Shown here: piece by piece, positions 31,307 to 31,521 of the stretch
Position numbering within the stretch: position 1 is the first letter of the stretch
How the letters are laid out: each line of letters opens with the position of its first letter
Source: an uncultured Geobacter sp.
Lineage (GTDB): Bacteria > Desulfobacterota > Desulfuromonadia > Geobacterales > Geobacteraceae
Direction: 5' to 3'
Assembly: GCA_937886325.1 (NCBI GenBank)
Contig: CALABV010000208.1
Coordinates: 1 to 31,521, forward strand
DNA length: 31,521 bases
Position numbers and translations under genes: made by a program
Notes under the pieces: model-generated
Told to the model about the DNA's origin: nothing
Databases searched by the model: none
What the model saw: the letters and a program-made list of their open reading frames with translations, nothing else

Positions 31307-31335
31307 ATTATAGCCAAAGCCATTTTCCGCGTCAA
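31307..31335 (-). promoter_or_regulatory. sigma-70 promoter of tRNA-Leu
   Basis: On the minus strand TTGACG (31335-31330) and a perfect TATAAT (31312-31307) are 17 bp apart. Transcription should start about 6 bp before the mature tRNA 5' end (31294). Confidence 0.85.
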
Positions 31336-31402
31336 GGAAGAAAAGCACAATCGCCTGTAGCAAGGAAATCGTATTCGACCGGATATCGAGGTCAGAAAAA
31401 CA

Positions 31403-31431
31403 TTGACACGCAAGAGTCCGTTTGCTATAAA
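31403..31431 (+). promoter_or_regulatory. sigma-70 promoter of tRNA-Ala
   Basis: Perfect TTGACA (31403-31408), 17-bp spacer, TATAAA (31426-31431), about 15 bp before the mature tRNA 5' end at 31446. It points away from the tRNA-Leu promoter. Confidence 0.88.
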
Positions 31432-31445
31432 AGGTCTCCGCAAAT

Positions 31446-31521
<76 letters not shown>

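Overview
The window looks like chromosome of a free-living, Gram-negative, GC-rich deltaproteobacterium, most likely of the Geobacter/Desulfuromonadales type. Pointers are an outer-membrane porin tail, two LPS heptosyltransferases, a PAS/GAF hybrid histidine kinase, a GGDEF protein, an EFR1-type flavodoxin/ferredoxin, a two-RCK K+ channel of the kind known from Geobacter sulfurreducens (GsuK), and tRNA 2-selenouridine synthase. This placement is an inference from gene content; no marker gene was compared by computation. I see no insertion sequence, prophage, CRISPR array or rRNA.

Layout. 1-2972 (+): end of a porin gene with a strong terminator, a small zinc-ribbon protein, and an 801-aa PHP-phosphoesterase/GT4 glycosyltransferase fusion. 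2973-3646: AT-rich intergenic stretch with an array of GTTTATA half-sites. 3647-6224 (+): exported alpha/beta hydrolase, a small protein with two W-x2-L...LG...W repeats, and a radical SAM protein with an unusual C-x4-C-x2-C motif. 6401-9910 (+): 1169-aa hybrid sensor kinase. 10061-13652 (-): two exported proteins of unknown function, an AcuI/YhdH reductase and a diguanylate cyclase. 14092-17505 (-): two GT9 heptosyltransferases behind a long class II fructose-bisphosphate aldolase. 17677-21924 (-): a Na,K-ATPase-like P-type pump followed by two RCK (TrkA-type) proteins in a tight operon. 22131-23162 (+): mnmH/selU. 23262-24620 (-): chemoreceptor with a very small periplasmic domain. 25115-25915 (-): EFR1 ferredoxin. 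26169-27857 (+): K+ channel with two fused RCK domains. 28010-31000: a decaying stretch with a radical SAM pseudogene and an ADP-ribosylglycohydrolase remnant around a small exported protein and rnk. 31208-31521: divergent tRNA-Leu(CAA) and tRNA-Ala(GGC), each with a near-consensus promoter.

How the parts fit. The strongest functional theme is cation, probably K+, homeostasis: a P2C-like ATPase whose ion-binding residues match animal Na,K-ATPase at most positions, co-transcribed with two free RCK subunits and lying about 4 kb from a channel that carries its own RCK domains. A second theme is the cell envelope (porin, PHP-GT4, GT9 pair). A third is signalling (hybrid kinase, GGDEF, MCP).

The best candidate for an under-described system is the P2C-like ATPase-RCK-RCK operon. 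Secondary candidates are the GTTTATA operator array with the hydrolase it precedes, and the aldolase terminator whose U-tract runs straight into the start codon of the next gene.
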